A stretch of 64,000 nucleotides of DNA, from NCBI GenBank assembly GCA_023853785.1, contig JAJIRX010000515.1:23817-87816 (forward strand), given 5' to 3'. Below the pieces are notes generated by a model. It saw only the letters and a list, made by a program, of their open reading frames with translations, was not told where the DNA came from and searched no databases. The position numbers and the translations under genes are program-made. The stretch comes from Psilocybe azurescens (lineage: Eukaryota > Basidiomycota > Agaricomycetes > Agaricales > Agrocybaceae). The stretch's first letter is position 1, and every line of letters starts with the position of its first letter. Below, one piece after another: positions 15,301 through 26,279 of the stretch.

Positions 15301-16129
15301 ACGGTCCTGCAACAGCATTAGCGTGGTTCGACGGCCCCGCTGCAGCGTTAACGTGAACGTGGCGGGATGGACCAGCGACGGGCACTCGCGACGGCCCTGC
15401 AACTGCGCCTGGCGCAAGTTTCGTCGAATCGGCGATATTTGCCGGGACAGATGGAAGCGGGCGAGAAGAAGCCTGATTTGATGACGAGGAAGCCCCTTCC
15501 GCTCCCTTCGCGCCGCTGCCCCACTCCTGCACGACGACGGACGGCGGGGGTGGCTTCGAGTGCGCATGCACAGGAGGCGGCGGCGAGCGATTCCACGCCC
15601 CTCCAATCTCCAACCGCGCGAGATTCGGACCTAAACGCACTGGCGAGGGTGTGATTTTGCGCGGCAGTGGCGGGAGCTGCGCACGCTTGGGCACGGGGGC
15701 CCTCAAAGGCGGTGGCGGGTCGAGGGGTATATTCATAGGATGCAACTGCAGCTCCAGCTCGTACTCTTCCTGCGAGAGCGGTTCAAACGAGGTTGAAGAG
15801 AAGGACAAAGACGGGGTCGTGGGCGGAGTGGTATTAGTGTTGCTAATGATAGGTGATTGTGTCGATAATTCTCCTTCGGTATCGGATTTACTCGACGTAG
15901 CGTGGTTCTTGGTGTCCGGTTTCTTGTTCGGGCTGTTATTACTGCTGTTGTTGGAGCCGAAGAGACCACGGAGGCGAGGACTGTTCATAAGTATGGCCTT
16001 TGCATGCCCATCCTGAGGACTGTCGCCCGAGAGTATCTCATTTGAGGTGGTGGATTGGCGCGACGGTTCAGGAAAGCCCGAGACCGACAAAGCCATCTGA
16101 TACGAGCTAGCACTACCACTGCTCGACAC
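12366..16129 (-). CDS. Very long low-complexity Ser/Pro-rich protein, frame broken by one-base indels
   Basis: Unrecognised family; probably a largely disordered intracellular protein of about 1,250 residues in one big exon. It opens VSSSGSASSYQMALSVSGF after a probable intron (acceptor CTTTAG near 16132). It continues with Pro-rich LPPLPRKITPSPVRLGP, PN repeats, poly-Ser, a basic RRRRRRRKTEQLRAYRNS block, Gly-rich runs and poly-Gln, and ends in a conserved-looking ERKVSERSRKAQEGDASQ ... VTDVADVIPHLRNL before the stop at 12366-12368. The reading frame changes nine times, each explained by one base in a short run: plus coordinates 14947-14951, 14612-14615, 14035-14036, 13497-13501, 13017-13020, 12896-12897, 12716-12719, 12582-12583, 12425-12426. 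Joining the frames gives continuous composition. The dense ORFs on the opposite strand are shadows of high GC. Confidence 0.6.
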
Positions 16130-16539
16130 GGCTCCTAAAGCCCCAGGTCAGCCACGAACTGCAGTCTTCGCAATGAGTGCACATACCTGTGACCAGCAAC
16201 ACAGAAAGCTGTTATTAGGATGATAGCAACATTCAAGAATGTGGACCTATTCCTAAAGACACGCGGGGGAAAAAGAAGCAGCAGGCAGCCAATTAGTCAC
16301 AGGTGGTTCTTTCTTAACAACAGAACAGTACCATATATCACTTGTCTTCATTCACCAGCATATTTCATAATCCCCATCTGGCTATCTTTCTTTGATCTTT
16401 CTCTCGGATTTTATTTCTAATGCGGACCCATCAGATCGTGCCATATCCGGTCAACATTCTCCTAATCCTCCATGACCATACTTTAAATGCCTCCCAAATC
16501 CATTAATTCTTCCTTGACCACTCTGTAGTCATCTATAAA

Positions 16540-16962
16540 CTAACATGCACGGGAAGGAACAAGGTATTCACAGACAAGGGAGAAACGGGCAAAGAAGTCC
16601 AATGGTGAAACACTGTGACTTACTCCAGGGGTTTGTCTCGTGCCTATAACCTCACGACATCGGCGCGAAAAGGAAGACCTCGATGCCCAGCTCTTAGCTC
16701 TGCCGCTGCCGCTACCGCTACCCACATACCTTACTCCAGACACGCCGGAATCCTTCTCATGCATAACAGTCAGAGCACGAATCGAATAGAACCCACCCTT
16801 GCTCGCCGTTTGGACTCGGACTCCGAATATTACTGATCTTATGGAGAAGCACCTCGTGAAGATCCGCGTCAAAGCTCCAAATTCGAACTGTGTGTTGCCC
16901 TTGCGAAGAAGGCGTACATACACTATGGAGCACGATAGAGCACTATCCGGCTGCGGCATCAT
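16540..16962 (-). CDS. Possible 5' exons of the low-complexity gene
   Basis: A 140-codon minus-strand ORF starting with two Met codons at 16962 reads LLRKGNTQFEFGALTRIFTR and FGVRVQTASKGGFYSIRAL, protein-like but not a family I recognise. It has the orientation and position expected for upstream exons of the 12.4-16.1 kb gene. A good intron (donor GTATGT, acceptor CTTTAG, about 16133-16185) sits between them, but the connection through 16186-16540 is unresolved because stop codons interrupt all frames there. It may be a separate short gene. Confidence 0.3.
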   Translation of the reverse strand: MMPQPDSALSCSIVYVRLLRKGNTQFEFGALTRIFTRCFSIRSVIFGVRVQTASKGGFYSIRALTVMHEKDSGVSGVRYVGSGSGSGRAKSWASRSSFSRRCREVIGTRQTPGVSHSVSPLDFFARFSLVCEYLVPSRAC

Positions 16963-19900
16963 TACCCAGTGCAGTCCAGAACCCCTGTGCTGTCAACTAA
17001 AGTAATTAAATCATCAATCTCAGGCTATCGCTATGGTCGTTATCATCATCATCGATATCACGTATGTACAATCACCGCGAACAAGTTCGACTTGTACTGC
17101 CCTCTCTGGTTGGGATGTTTGGATCACAGGCATGAGGGCCAGGCAAACGAGTCAGCGATCGAGACGCCGGCCATTGTCAGGCTTTAAAGCCTCAATATTC
17201 AATACCTCACGGCGACTCGCAAGGGCCTGGCTAATAGCTACATAGTGCCGCAAGCCTTGGGCGAATGTCTTGATTTTTGAGGGTTTAAATTACTGATGAG
17301 TACCAAACTGTCTCCGATACGGCTCCGCATACCTCAATCGCCGGAGGGCACACGAGCATCGAGCACAAGTCGACTGATCAAGCACAAGGAAGGCAACGCA
17401 AGGATGCTGGGATCCCAAAATAATAAATCTTCCCGCTACAACTGGTCAGAGCCTGGAAGCAGTAGATGATCATGTTGGCCATGGTCAATAACACAGCATG
17501 CATGGTATGTCTCCCTAGCGCCCGTATGTATGTCCTTCGATTATTGATAAATAATCTATAGCCGCGGTACTAGGCAGGCCCCATTAATATAATTAAAATC
17601 AACAAATGGAAGCATCCCAACCAATCAACCATCCATCGACTTCGAATTGATTATTTCAATAGCTGCGCCTATAGAGCTCTGATGCCTTTGATTCCATGCC
17701 TTCCTTGCCAGTGAATGCTCATCATTAAAACCCCACTAACCACACAGCACGAACGATGGAGAAGCGAAGATGTCCAAACCCCGTTCTACTCTAAGTAACG
17801 CAACAGGCGATATCAGGATCGATGGAGCTTCCACCATTTCTGAGGGTTGGATCCGAGCCAGCCCCCGAGTCGATGCGAGAATAACAAATGGTACATATGC
17901 ATGTGTGGCTTGATGCTCTGATTTACAGACAAGTTTGAAGTGTATATAAGAAGCCTACTCAAACAGAATGACGACTAAACTATCAGGAGGAGGATCATCT
18001 ATTGCGTCGTCCATGCATCCATGCCGCCGTGATCACGAATTCATGTTTCTGAGTGACAGAACATATGTGCGCCCGTCCACACCCAGCCCTATCCATTCCA
18101 GCCGACCTTAAGCCGCGCCGTCTGAATCTGAAGCCTATGTATGCATACTACTATATTTTCATTATTCATACCAAAGCCTTTTGACTACTCTAAATCGGAA
18201 GAGCATTAACCCATGGTATAACTTCATACGCGTCGGTATCCCTGGATTACTTGATGTAGGGAAGTAAGTCCAGATGAAGTCAAGTTACCTTTGGGCTTAT
18301 GTTATAAATTCGCTCATTGGTCATCATCAGCAATCCCACAATTTACTTTTTTTCCCTTTTCAGCTTCGGAAAGCGGAAAGTCGAAAAAGGAAAAAGTTGA
18401 TTACTTATCAGCAAGAGTTTCAAGATGTAACAGCCAGAGCTACTAGTATAAAGTAACTACTGCCACCTGTGACTACAAGGTATTTGTTTTTATGGAATTT
18501 TGCAGCTTTTTAGTAGATTTTTCCTGACCTGCGGTTTCTGAAGAGTACTGTAGCCCGCTTTTTGCGACCGGACACCTAGGTTTTTGGCTTGTCGATTTCT
18601 CCCTTTTAGACACTTTTTCACTTGAAATGCTTTTGTGAAACTCCTGATGTGGAGTCGTACAGTGGTATGTAGTATGTACCATGTGCAAAGCATCCATGGA
18701 TCATGATGTTGTGAGTGAGTGAAAGATTCTGATCGCCGTTCACTGATTTTTGTCGACTCCAATTCCCGACCTCTCGGAAATTACATGCTCACAGAATATC
18801 GAGCTCGTGCTCACGCAACACAGCTGAATCGTATCTGCCATCCGCCATCCGCATCTGCACCCGCATGCGCATTCTAAAATTTGGATGCTCAGCAGTTTAT
18901 CCGACAATTCAGAAATTAAATTGCTAGTGCATGAGTAACTGAATTGGCGACAACCTGACGGCTGGAAGCTGTTGATTGCTCAGGTTGCAAAAGGATTCTA
19001 CTTACAATCCACATCTTTGATATAATTGATCAACCTCACTTGACCATATCAATGCTCTTGTCTTCTCGACTTACGGAGAAAGCGAGGATGGATCATGGAT
19101 GTATTTAAGGGAGTGTAGTGAAGTAACACACTTAAGATACTGCCGTCGGCGTCTTGGGTTAATTATAAGTAATGAGAATGTTAGTAGCTGACTGACGTGC
19201 ACAGCAACGGGGAATCGGTGATGGGATGATGGATAATCACTCGCACGCTGCCAGTGGGCATCATCATCATCAGCCTGAGCTGCGAATTCGTCAACCTGGG
19301 CCTACCCATGCAGCACTGGCTCGGAAGGGATTGTCTTCCGGTCTTCTGCGCGGTGTGGTATTAGAATAGAATAGCAAAGGCCCTCCGAGATACGCTCTAA
19401 GTCCGTTCTGGACTCCAGCATACGTATATATCACTGACAGTAAGTGAGTTATGTGGAGTGCCTGTAATCTGTTTTGATTATCTCCAGAATATCTATGACC
19501 GTGTGTCACTGATTAATCAGATCTTTTGTCTATTTAGCGCCTAGGAACGAGTTGAGCGACTGAGCAAGGTCAAAATACTTGATCATGATCATGACTTGTA
19601 CAAATTCATCACCATGATCAAGGATTTTCCGCTGTCATTTCAGAATCGGTGTCAATCGATGGCATCATGGCATGGGACATTGAAAAACCTCCAGTACATA
19701 TTATAAGCATTAGTGAGATAGTCAGCCTGAGCCGCCTTGCCTAAGCATTCCACGACTAGGAAGAGATGTTTCAAGTTGACGTTGCCTACATATGTCACAT
19801 ACATTCAGAATGCTCCAGTCAGCAGCTGTACTCTGACGTTAGTCACCCAGTACATAGACATAGGTCTGACATCCATACGAGTGCATGTGCCCTCCCTCTT

Positions 19901-21370
19901 AAGCCTGGGCCTGGAGTCTAAATCTGAGGCTTGACAATGAGTAGCGACATGAGTGAGAGCGCTCGGGCATGACAGACTAAGACAGGTGTTTGTACACACC
20001 GACCTTAAAACAAGGCACTTGTCTCGATAATCGCGTATGTAGATCAGTTATGTAGACCAGTTCTGACCGATATTCTGACATCCCGAGAAAGAAGGAGTTC
20101 GGGTGTCACTGAAATTTTTGTGCAAAGTTAATTTCAGAGTGCAGATACCTCGTTTGGGCTCTGTCCTAAGTCTTGGTACTCCGGGTTCACCGCCGCCAGA
20201 TTCATTTTCACGCATTCCGAATAGGCGCTGTCTAATATAAACCGGCGCCGGAGAACTGTCCGACAGACTCTATTTTTGGTGACAAAAGATTTTCACTGGA
20301 TGCTTTTTATCTATCAAGGTGCCACCATCATGCCTCAGTTGAGTGAAGATAGCACCTCTACGATGACTATTACATTCTGTGTGATCTTCGGCGCTTATGG
20401 GGATTTGAAATACTCGATGGTGGTAATTCGGATCAACAGAGTTGGAAGCTCGTGTCAATCATCAGTACACCAAATTCAGAATACAGGAATGGCCCTAAGA
20501 ACTATCGAACTATACTTCCCTTTCGATTTATATATATACGAGGGTGTGAGGTGTAAATGAATTACTCGCGTGTCCGATTGAGTTTGTCTTCATCTTGGAG
20601 ACTCCTATAGACCTCGCCGCCAACGCGTCGAAGTCATTTTTGCGGTCAGATGATGGCGTGAGAGAATTACATGACATGACTTAGCCACTGGTGACTGGCA
20701 ACATCCAGCAATCTTCCGTTGTCCATCTGTTGTCCATCTGCATTGCATCTGCACTTAATCTGTACACATTTTCTTCAAACACTCAGTACTTAACCACCTA
20801 CATGGGCCATCTCTATTGCTCCATCTACAGTGCTTTCAACTCCTTCTGTAGGGCGCTTCTTCCCCACACAACGTTTTTGCGGTGACTAGAAACACCCCGA
20901 ACAACCCACTGGGATCGAGGACACCGCAGAACCTCTTGCTACTCTGAAATTCCTCCCAGTTGAAATAATTCTTCATATATTCTCGATTATGGAACTAAAG
21001 CCTTACATTATATCTCATGGCGTTTTGCAGGGCCTTCTACCTCAAGCTGCACCTTACTCGACGCCGTCTGTTTGTTCTCCACAATAGGATGATTAATCCT
21101 CCCATTATCAAAATTATCACACATGGTCCCTGGACAACCTCCAGCCATTCGACAAGCATGCCTACATGACTTGCAACTTGCTCAATACCCCGTGATTTCC
21201 GAGGCGTTTCGTATGTGGATGGTTGGGGTATAAGAACAACCCCACAGCTATTTGCAGTGTTGTACAAAAACAAGACCCCTCACGGCAGATCCATACCTCC
21301 ACGCCTGATTCGGAGATGCAGTACTAGTACTACCACACCACGGATTGGCTCGTACTTGCTGAAGACGAGC
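16963..21370. other. Gene-poor intergenic region
   Basis: About 4.4 kb, comparatively AT-rich, without any ORF over about 95 codons and without recognisable domains, LTRs or tRNA. It contains many short palindromes and A/T tracts. It separates the conserved block on the left from the secreted-protein array on the right and may be old transposon debris. Confidence 0.45.
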
Positions 21371-21420
21371 CGGCATGTTATTTCGATAACGAGATTTTAA
21401 ACCTCTATCTGTTGTTTTAG
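21031..21420. repeat. Spacer module A of the secreted-protein array (truncated, diverged)
   Basis: This segment is a diverged, shortened copy of modules B (22431-23034) and C (24784-25377): shared phrases include the CTACTCGACGCCGTCTG opening, TTGCAGTGTTGTACAAAAAC and GCTGAAGACGAGCC. After that last phrase it jumps directly to the GCATGTTATTTCGA sequence that precedes each secreted-protein gene, so about 200 bp present in B and C are missing. No intact ORF. Confidence 0.7.
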
Positions 21421-21597
21421 TCTGGGAAACTCAGAATAAGCGACTGGCATTGTGGAGGTTATAGTTCCGAATTCATCTGCGACTTCTAGTGTGCGGCTAA
21501 CTTGCGATTGTTTTCCGCCAAGTGCGTTGGAGCTGTCATGCTAGTAATTTCCGAATGCCCATTGAGCGGCAGGTTCTTTCAGCGGGTAAACCGTAAG

Positions 21598-21605
21598 TAT
21601 AAAAG
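21598..21605 (+). promoter_or_regulatory. TATA box, secreted-protein copy 1
   Basis: TATAAAAG, 94 bp upstream of the start codon at 21692. The same element is kept at the same distance in copy 2 and nearly so in copy 3, which supports a functional core promoter. Confidence 0.6.
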
Positions 21606-21691
21606 TGCCTCGCTTGAACACCCACTCTATCCGTCCGTACTTTAAACAAGTATCTGGAACGCTTGAGCTATCAATTCTAATCACTCTTACA

Positions 21692-22202
21692 ATGTTCAAT
21701 CGCGCTATGACTACTTTCACCGTCCTTGCAGCGGTATGCGCAGCGGCATGCATACCCGTCAGCGACTCTGAAGTAGTAGCAAGAGGGGCTGTGCGTACTC
21801 AGTCATCTATTGTCCCGGCGACTATCGTTCTTATTTGCCTTTAGGAAGTTGCTCCGACCGTCTCACTATGCACTGGGCAGCAGAACTGCTTCACCATCCC
21901 CTTCGTCAGTTATTCATGCGTGAGCTTCACCGGTGGGCTTTCGTTCCTCGCTTCGGAAGTGTCCTCCGCCACCATTCCGGGCGGGTTTGTCTGCACTTTC
22001 GCTGCGTAAGCATCTGTGCAGTGTACTTAAATTCGGAATCGCATTTTTTTACAACAATATCTTTAGGAATACCAAATGCGAGCCTCAAGGAGAGTATGTT
22101 GTCCTGCCGGGCGGTAAATGGAACTTTTCCGAAGTACCTGGACCGAACGGAAATTTCAACTTCAATAAACGAGCGGAGTCGTTTATATGCAGTCCAATTT
22201 AA
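21692..22202 (+). CDS. Small secreted protein, beta/gamma-crystallin-like, copy 1
   Basis: Predicted secreted protein of 131 aa; role unknown. Exons 21692-21790, 21845-22005 and 22067-22202 join in frame (396 nt). The first about 20 residues form a signal peptide (MFNRAMTTFTVLAAVCAAAC). The mature part has spaced cysteines and the pattern SCVSFTGGLSFL ... SATIPGGFVCTF ... GKWNFSEVPGPNGNFNF ... AESFICSPI. This resembles fungal secreted proteins with a beta/gamma-crystallin-like Greek-key fold; that assignment is from pattern memory and is tentative. Both introns are conserved in position in all three copies. Only this copy has QQNC instead of the shorter GC/VC segment after the first mature Cys. 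Confidence 0.75.
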
Positions 22203-22430
22203 AGCTAGGGAAAGATCATGCTGGGACTGGTTTTGTTAATCAGGACACATAATATAGAGTCATTGTCTGTTCGTAGTAGCGTTGCATATTTTACTACTAC
22301 ATAGTATCTAGCGAACACGATAGTCAGATATTTAGGATTTTTGCACGCTGAAACCTGGCCTTCCTTAGCCTCTCCTAGACATACATCGATATCATGTGAT
22401 GTGCATACGATCACGATAATATGAACAAGC

Positions 22431-23034
22431 TTGCATCCTACTCGACGCCGTCTGCTTGTTCTCCACTATAGGATCGTTAACCCTCCCCATTTTCAAAATT
22501 CTCACACAAGATCCCTGGACAATCTCCAGCCATTCAACAGGCAGGCCTACATCGACTCGCTACTTGCTCAATATCCACATATGTTGATTCTTGAGTGGCC
22601 TGCACGACTTTTCCTAGCATGCTTCTGGCTCGGGATTCCGTTCGGAAATAGTTTAAGACGCGATTGTCGATGAGTATATGGTGTTAACTGGCTTGGGTAT
22701 GAGAACAACTCCCACAACTATTTGCAGTGTTGTGCAAAAACAAGGTCCCTCACGTCAAACCTATACCTGCACTCCTAATTTGGAGATGCAGTAGTACCTC
22801 GGATTGGTTCGTATTTGCTGAAGACGAGCCAGACCTCTTCAGTTGTGTATATGCCACCGATACCGTGGAGTGCGAAGCACCAGTTGCCACTCCCTATGGA
22901 CGACGAGCCCGCAATCTTGGTACCGAGTCGGACTCGGACTCGGACAACGATTATGAGAGCGGCTATAACATCCTGCAAGCGGATTGGGTCATAGACTGTA
23001 CAGTGATTGTTTAAATGTTCTTACTCTGGCTTCG
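22431..23034. repeat. Spacer module B of the array
   Basis: Nearly identical to module C (24784-25377). It carries an 80-codon ORF at 22431-22673 (MHPTRRRLLVLHYRIVNPPH) that is interrupted here but runs on to 184 codons in module C. A GGACTC minisatellite follows (about 22926-22946). It does not encode a recognised protein. It ends at the target site of the hAT-type MITE. Confidence 0.7.
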
Positions 23035-23042
23035 CCTAGCAG
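23035..23042. repeat. Target site duplication, left (CCTAGCAG)
   Basis: Eight bases directly before the MITE, repeated at 23652-23659 and present once in the unoccupied paralogous site in module C (about 25379-25386). Confidence 0.85.
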
Positions 23043-23651
23043 TAGGGCTGGGTTATTTTTTCCGGTGTTAATAACGTTGTTATATAACAGCGTTATTAAC
23101 ATGTTATTAACATTACTAACACAGAGGGTCAGGAAATGCTCGTTATATTTTGTTAGAAACTCTTGGCACAACTAGAGATTATTGAGTTATTGTGAATCTG
23201 TTCAGCCCTGAAATCTAAAATTTCTTCACTTTGAGCCCTTATTTGAATTCCATGAACTCATAGCTACTAAGCTCTCTCAAGGAGATTGGAAGGATCTCCT
23301 TGACCAGCCTTGACCTCGTTGAAATTTTTAGCGAACTCTGGAGACGAGATCTCTCTTTGATGCTAAACCGGCGTCATTAATCATGAATGTTATGTTGGCT
23401 CACAAGGCCCTCAAAGTCCAGGCCCGAGAAGCAACCGAAATCAGCAAAGGTGGTAAAGCCTGGAGTGTGGGGTGTGGAAGGCTTTTTCTGAAGGCAAGGA
23501 CATAGACATAGGAGGGTTTTAACACGTTATTTACCTGCATTCGATGTTAATAATGCATGGATTGTCCATGCATTTTGTTATCTAATCTACAGCTTACATA
23601 ACAAAAATAACCGTTAATAACACACCGGCCTGGGAATATAACCCAGCCCTA
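23043..23651. mobile_element. hAT-type non-autonomous DNA transposon (MITE), 609 bp
   Basis: Terminal inverted repeats start TAGGGCTGGGTTAT and end ATAACCCAGCCCTA, perfectly complementary for 14 bp and imperfectly further in. Eight-base direct repeats CCTAGCAG flank it. TIR sequence and 8-bp duplication are typical of the hAT superfamily. Subterminal copies of GTTATTAAC/GTTAATAAC occur at both ends, as expected of transposase binding sites. There is no transposase ORF, so mobilisation would need a hAT transposase from elsewhere. The sister module at about 25378 holds the precise empty site. Confidence 0.88.
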
Positions 23652-23659
23652 CCTAGCAG
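23652..23659. repeat. Target site duplication, right (CCTAGCAG)
   Basis: Second copy of the 8-bp target duplication of the MITE, followed by TATGTACTAGCC exactly as in the empty paralogous site. Confidence 0.85.
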
Positions 23660-23953
23660 TATGTACTAGCCAGGAACACAAGAGGACAGCGGGTTCTCAG
23701 TGAGGCTTTCCATGACATGTGTATATTATTAGCATGTTATTTCGACAACGAGATTTTGAACCTCTATTGTTTTAGTTTGGGAAACTCAGAATAAGCGACT
23801 GGCATTGTGGAGGTTTATAGTTCCGAATTCATCTGCGACTTCTAGTGTGCGGCTAACTTGCGATTGTTTTCCGCCAAGTGCGTTGGAGCTGTCACGCTAG
23901 TAATTTGCGAGGGCCCATTGAGCGGCAGGTTCTTTCAGCTGGTAAACCGTAGG

Positions 23954-23960
23954 TATAAAG
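23954..23960 (+). promoter_or_regulatory. TATA box, secreted-protein copy 2
   Basis: TATAAAG, 94 bp before the start codon of copy 2, aligned with the box of copy 1. Confidence 0.6.
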
Positions 23961-24047
23961 GTGCCTCGCTTGAACACCAACTTTACCCGTCCGTACTTTA
24001 AACAAGTATCTGGAACGCTCGAGCTATCAATTCCAATCATTCTTACA

Positions 24048-24557
24048 ATGTTCAATCGCGCTCTGACCACTTTCGCCGTCCTCGCAGCGGCATGCGCAGC
24101 GGCATCCATGCCCGTCAGTGACTCTGGAGCAGTAGCAAGAGGGGCTGTGCGTACTCAGTTATCTATTGTCCTGGCGACTATCGTTCTTATTTGCCTTTAG
24201 GAAGTTCCTGCGACCGTCTCAGTATGCACTGCGCAGGGCTGCGTCACCATCCCCGTGGTCAACGATTCATGCGTGAGCTTCACCGGCGGGCTTTCGTTCC
24301 TCGCTTCGCAAGTGATCTCCGCGGTCATTCCGGGCGGGTTTGTCTGCACTTTCGTTGCGTAAGCATCTGTGCAGTGTACTTGAATTCGGAATCGCATTTT
24401 TTACAACAATATCTTTAGGAATACCAAATGCGAGTCTCAAGGAGAGTATGCTGTCCTGACCGCCGGTAGATGGAACTTTTCCAGCGTGCCTGGACCGAGC
24501 AGACATTCTATCAACTTCAACAAACGAGCGGAGTCGTTTTTATGCAATTCAGTTTAA
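24048..24557 (+). CDS. Small secreted protein, beta/gamma-crystallin-like, copy 2
   Basis: Exons 24048-24146, 24201-24358 and 24419-24557 (396 nt, 131 aa). Signal peptide MFNRALTTFAVLAAACAAAS, then a mature part with CTAQGCVTIPVVNDSCVSF, VIPGGFVCTF, NTKCESQGEY, WNFSSVPGP and a C-terminal SFLCNSV. The Cys positions match copy 1. Splice sites are GTGCGT...TTTAG and GTAAGC...TTTAG. All frames are intact. Whatever the role, purifying constraint is suggested because differences from copy 1 keep frame, Cys and splice sites. Confidence 0.75.
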
Positions 24558-24783
24558 AGCTAGGGAAAGATCATGCTGGGACTAGTTTTGTTAATCAGGA
24601 CACATAATATAGAGTCAATGTCCGTTCGTAGCGTTGTATATTCCACTACTATATAGCTCTGGCAATGCACGATAGTTAGATATTTAGTATTTCTTACACG
24701 CTGAAACCTGGCCTTGCTTAGTATCTCGTAGATATACATCGATATCATGTGATGTGCATACGATCACGATAATATGAACAAGC

Positions 24784-25377
24784 TTGCATCCTACTCGACG
24801 CCGTCTGCTTGTTCTCCACTATAGGATCGTTAACCCTCCCCATTTTCAAAATTCTCACACAAGATCCCTGGACAATCTCCAGCCATTCAACAGGCAGGCC
24901 TACATCGACTCGCTACTTGCTCAATATCCACATATGTTGATTCTTGAGTGGCCTGCACGACTTTTCCTAGCATGCTTCTGGCTCGGGATTCCGTTCGGAA
25001 ATAGTTTAAGACGTGATTGTCGACGAGGATATGGTGTTAGCTGGCTTGGGTATGAGAACAACTCCCCACAACTATTTGCAGTGTTGTGCAAAAACAAGAT
25101 CCCTCACGTCAAACCGATACCTGCACTCCTAATTTGGAGATGCAGTACTACCTCGGATTGGTTCGTATTTGCTGAAGACGAGCCAGACCTCTTCAGTTGT
25201 GTGTATGCCACCGATGCGAAGCACCAGTTGCCACTCCCTATGGGCGACGAGCCCGCAATCTTGGTACCGAGTCGGACTCGGACTCGGACAACGATTATGA
25301 GAGCGGCTATAACATCCTGCATGCGGATTGGGTCATAGACTGTACAGTGACTGTTTAAATGTTCTTGCTCTGGCTTC
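24784..25377. repeat. Spacer module C of the array, with a 184-codon ORF
   Basis: Sister of module B, without the MITE. A plus-strand ORF of 184 codons (24784-25338) reads through the whole module, including LFLACFWLGIPFG and GYENNSPQLFAVLCKNK. The equivalent in module B is broken by a stop, and the ORF matches no family known to me. It is probably non-coding or the relic of a co-duplicated gene. Confidence 0.55.
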
Positions 25378-25681
25378 GCCTAGCAGTATGTACTAGCCAG
25401 GAACACAAGAGGACAGCGGGTTCTCAGTGAGGCTTTCCATGACATGTGTATATTATTAGCATGTTATTTCGACAACGAGATTTTGAACCTCTATTGTTTT
25501 AGTCTGGGAAACCCAGAATAAGCGACTATCATTGTGGAGGTTTATAGATCCAAACCCATCTACAAATTCTAGTGTGCGATTAACTTGCTATTGTTTTCCG
25601 CTAGGTGCGTTGGTAGCTGCCACGGTAGTAACTTCCAATCGCCCATTGAGCGGTAGATTCTTTCAGCCGATAAACTGTAAG

Positions 25682-25689
25682 TATAAAGG
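25682..25689 (+). promoter_or_regulatory. TATA box, secreted-protein copy 3
   Basis: TATAAAGG, 89 bp before the start codon of copy 3; aligned with the boxes of copies 1 and 2. Confidence 0.55.
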
Positions 25690-25770
25690 TTGCCTCGCTT
25701 GAACACCCACTTTATCCGTCAGTACTTTAAACAATTATTTGGAGCGTTATCAATTCCAATCATTCTTACA

Positions 25771-26279
25771 ATGTTCAATCGCGCTCTGACTTCTTTCGCC
25801 GTCCTCGCAGCGGCATGGACAGCGGCATCCATGCCCGTCAGCGACTCAGGAGCAGTAGTAGCAAGAGGGACTGTGCGTACTCAATCATTCATTGTCCCAG
25901 CGACTAAGGTTCTTATTTGCCTTTAGGAAGCTTCTCCGGTCGTCTCGGTATGCACTGCGCAGGTCTGCCTTGGCATCCCCTCGGTCAGCGATACATGCGT
26001 GAGCTTCACCGGCGGGCTTTCGCTCCTCGCTTCGCAAGTGATCTCCGCCGTCACTCCGGGCGGGTTTGTCTGCGCTTTCACTCCGTAAGCATCAGTGCAA
26101 TGTGCTTGGAATCGCTTTTTTTTTACATCAATATCTTTAGGAATTTCAATTGCGATTTGTCTCAAGGAGATTTCATTGCCCTGTCACCCGGTACATGGGA
26201 CTTTTCCAACGTGCCTGGACCGAACGGAAATGTCAACTTCGACGGACGGGCGGAGTCGTTTTTATGCACTCCAGTTTAG
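25771..26279 (+). CDS. Small secreted protein, beta/gamma-crystallin-like, copy 3
   Basis: Exons 25771-25872, 25927-26084 and 26141-26279 (399 nt, 132 aa). It is the most diverged copy: the signal peptide has AAAWTAAS where the others have a Cys, there is one extra Val (GAVVARG), and exon 3 reads NFNCDLSQGDFIALSPGTW. The structural Cys residues of the mature part and the motifs DTCVSFTGGLS, TPGGFVC, FSNVPGPNGNVNF and ESFLCTPV remain. Its 3' flank repeats that of copy 1 (about 22220-22360) and stops at the promoter of the next gene. Confidence 0.75.
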
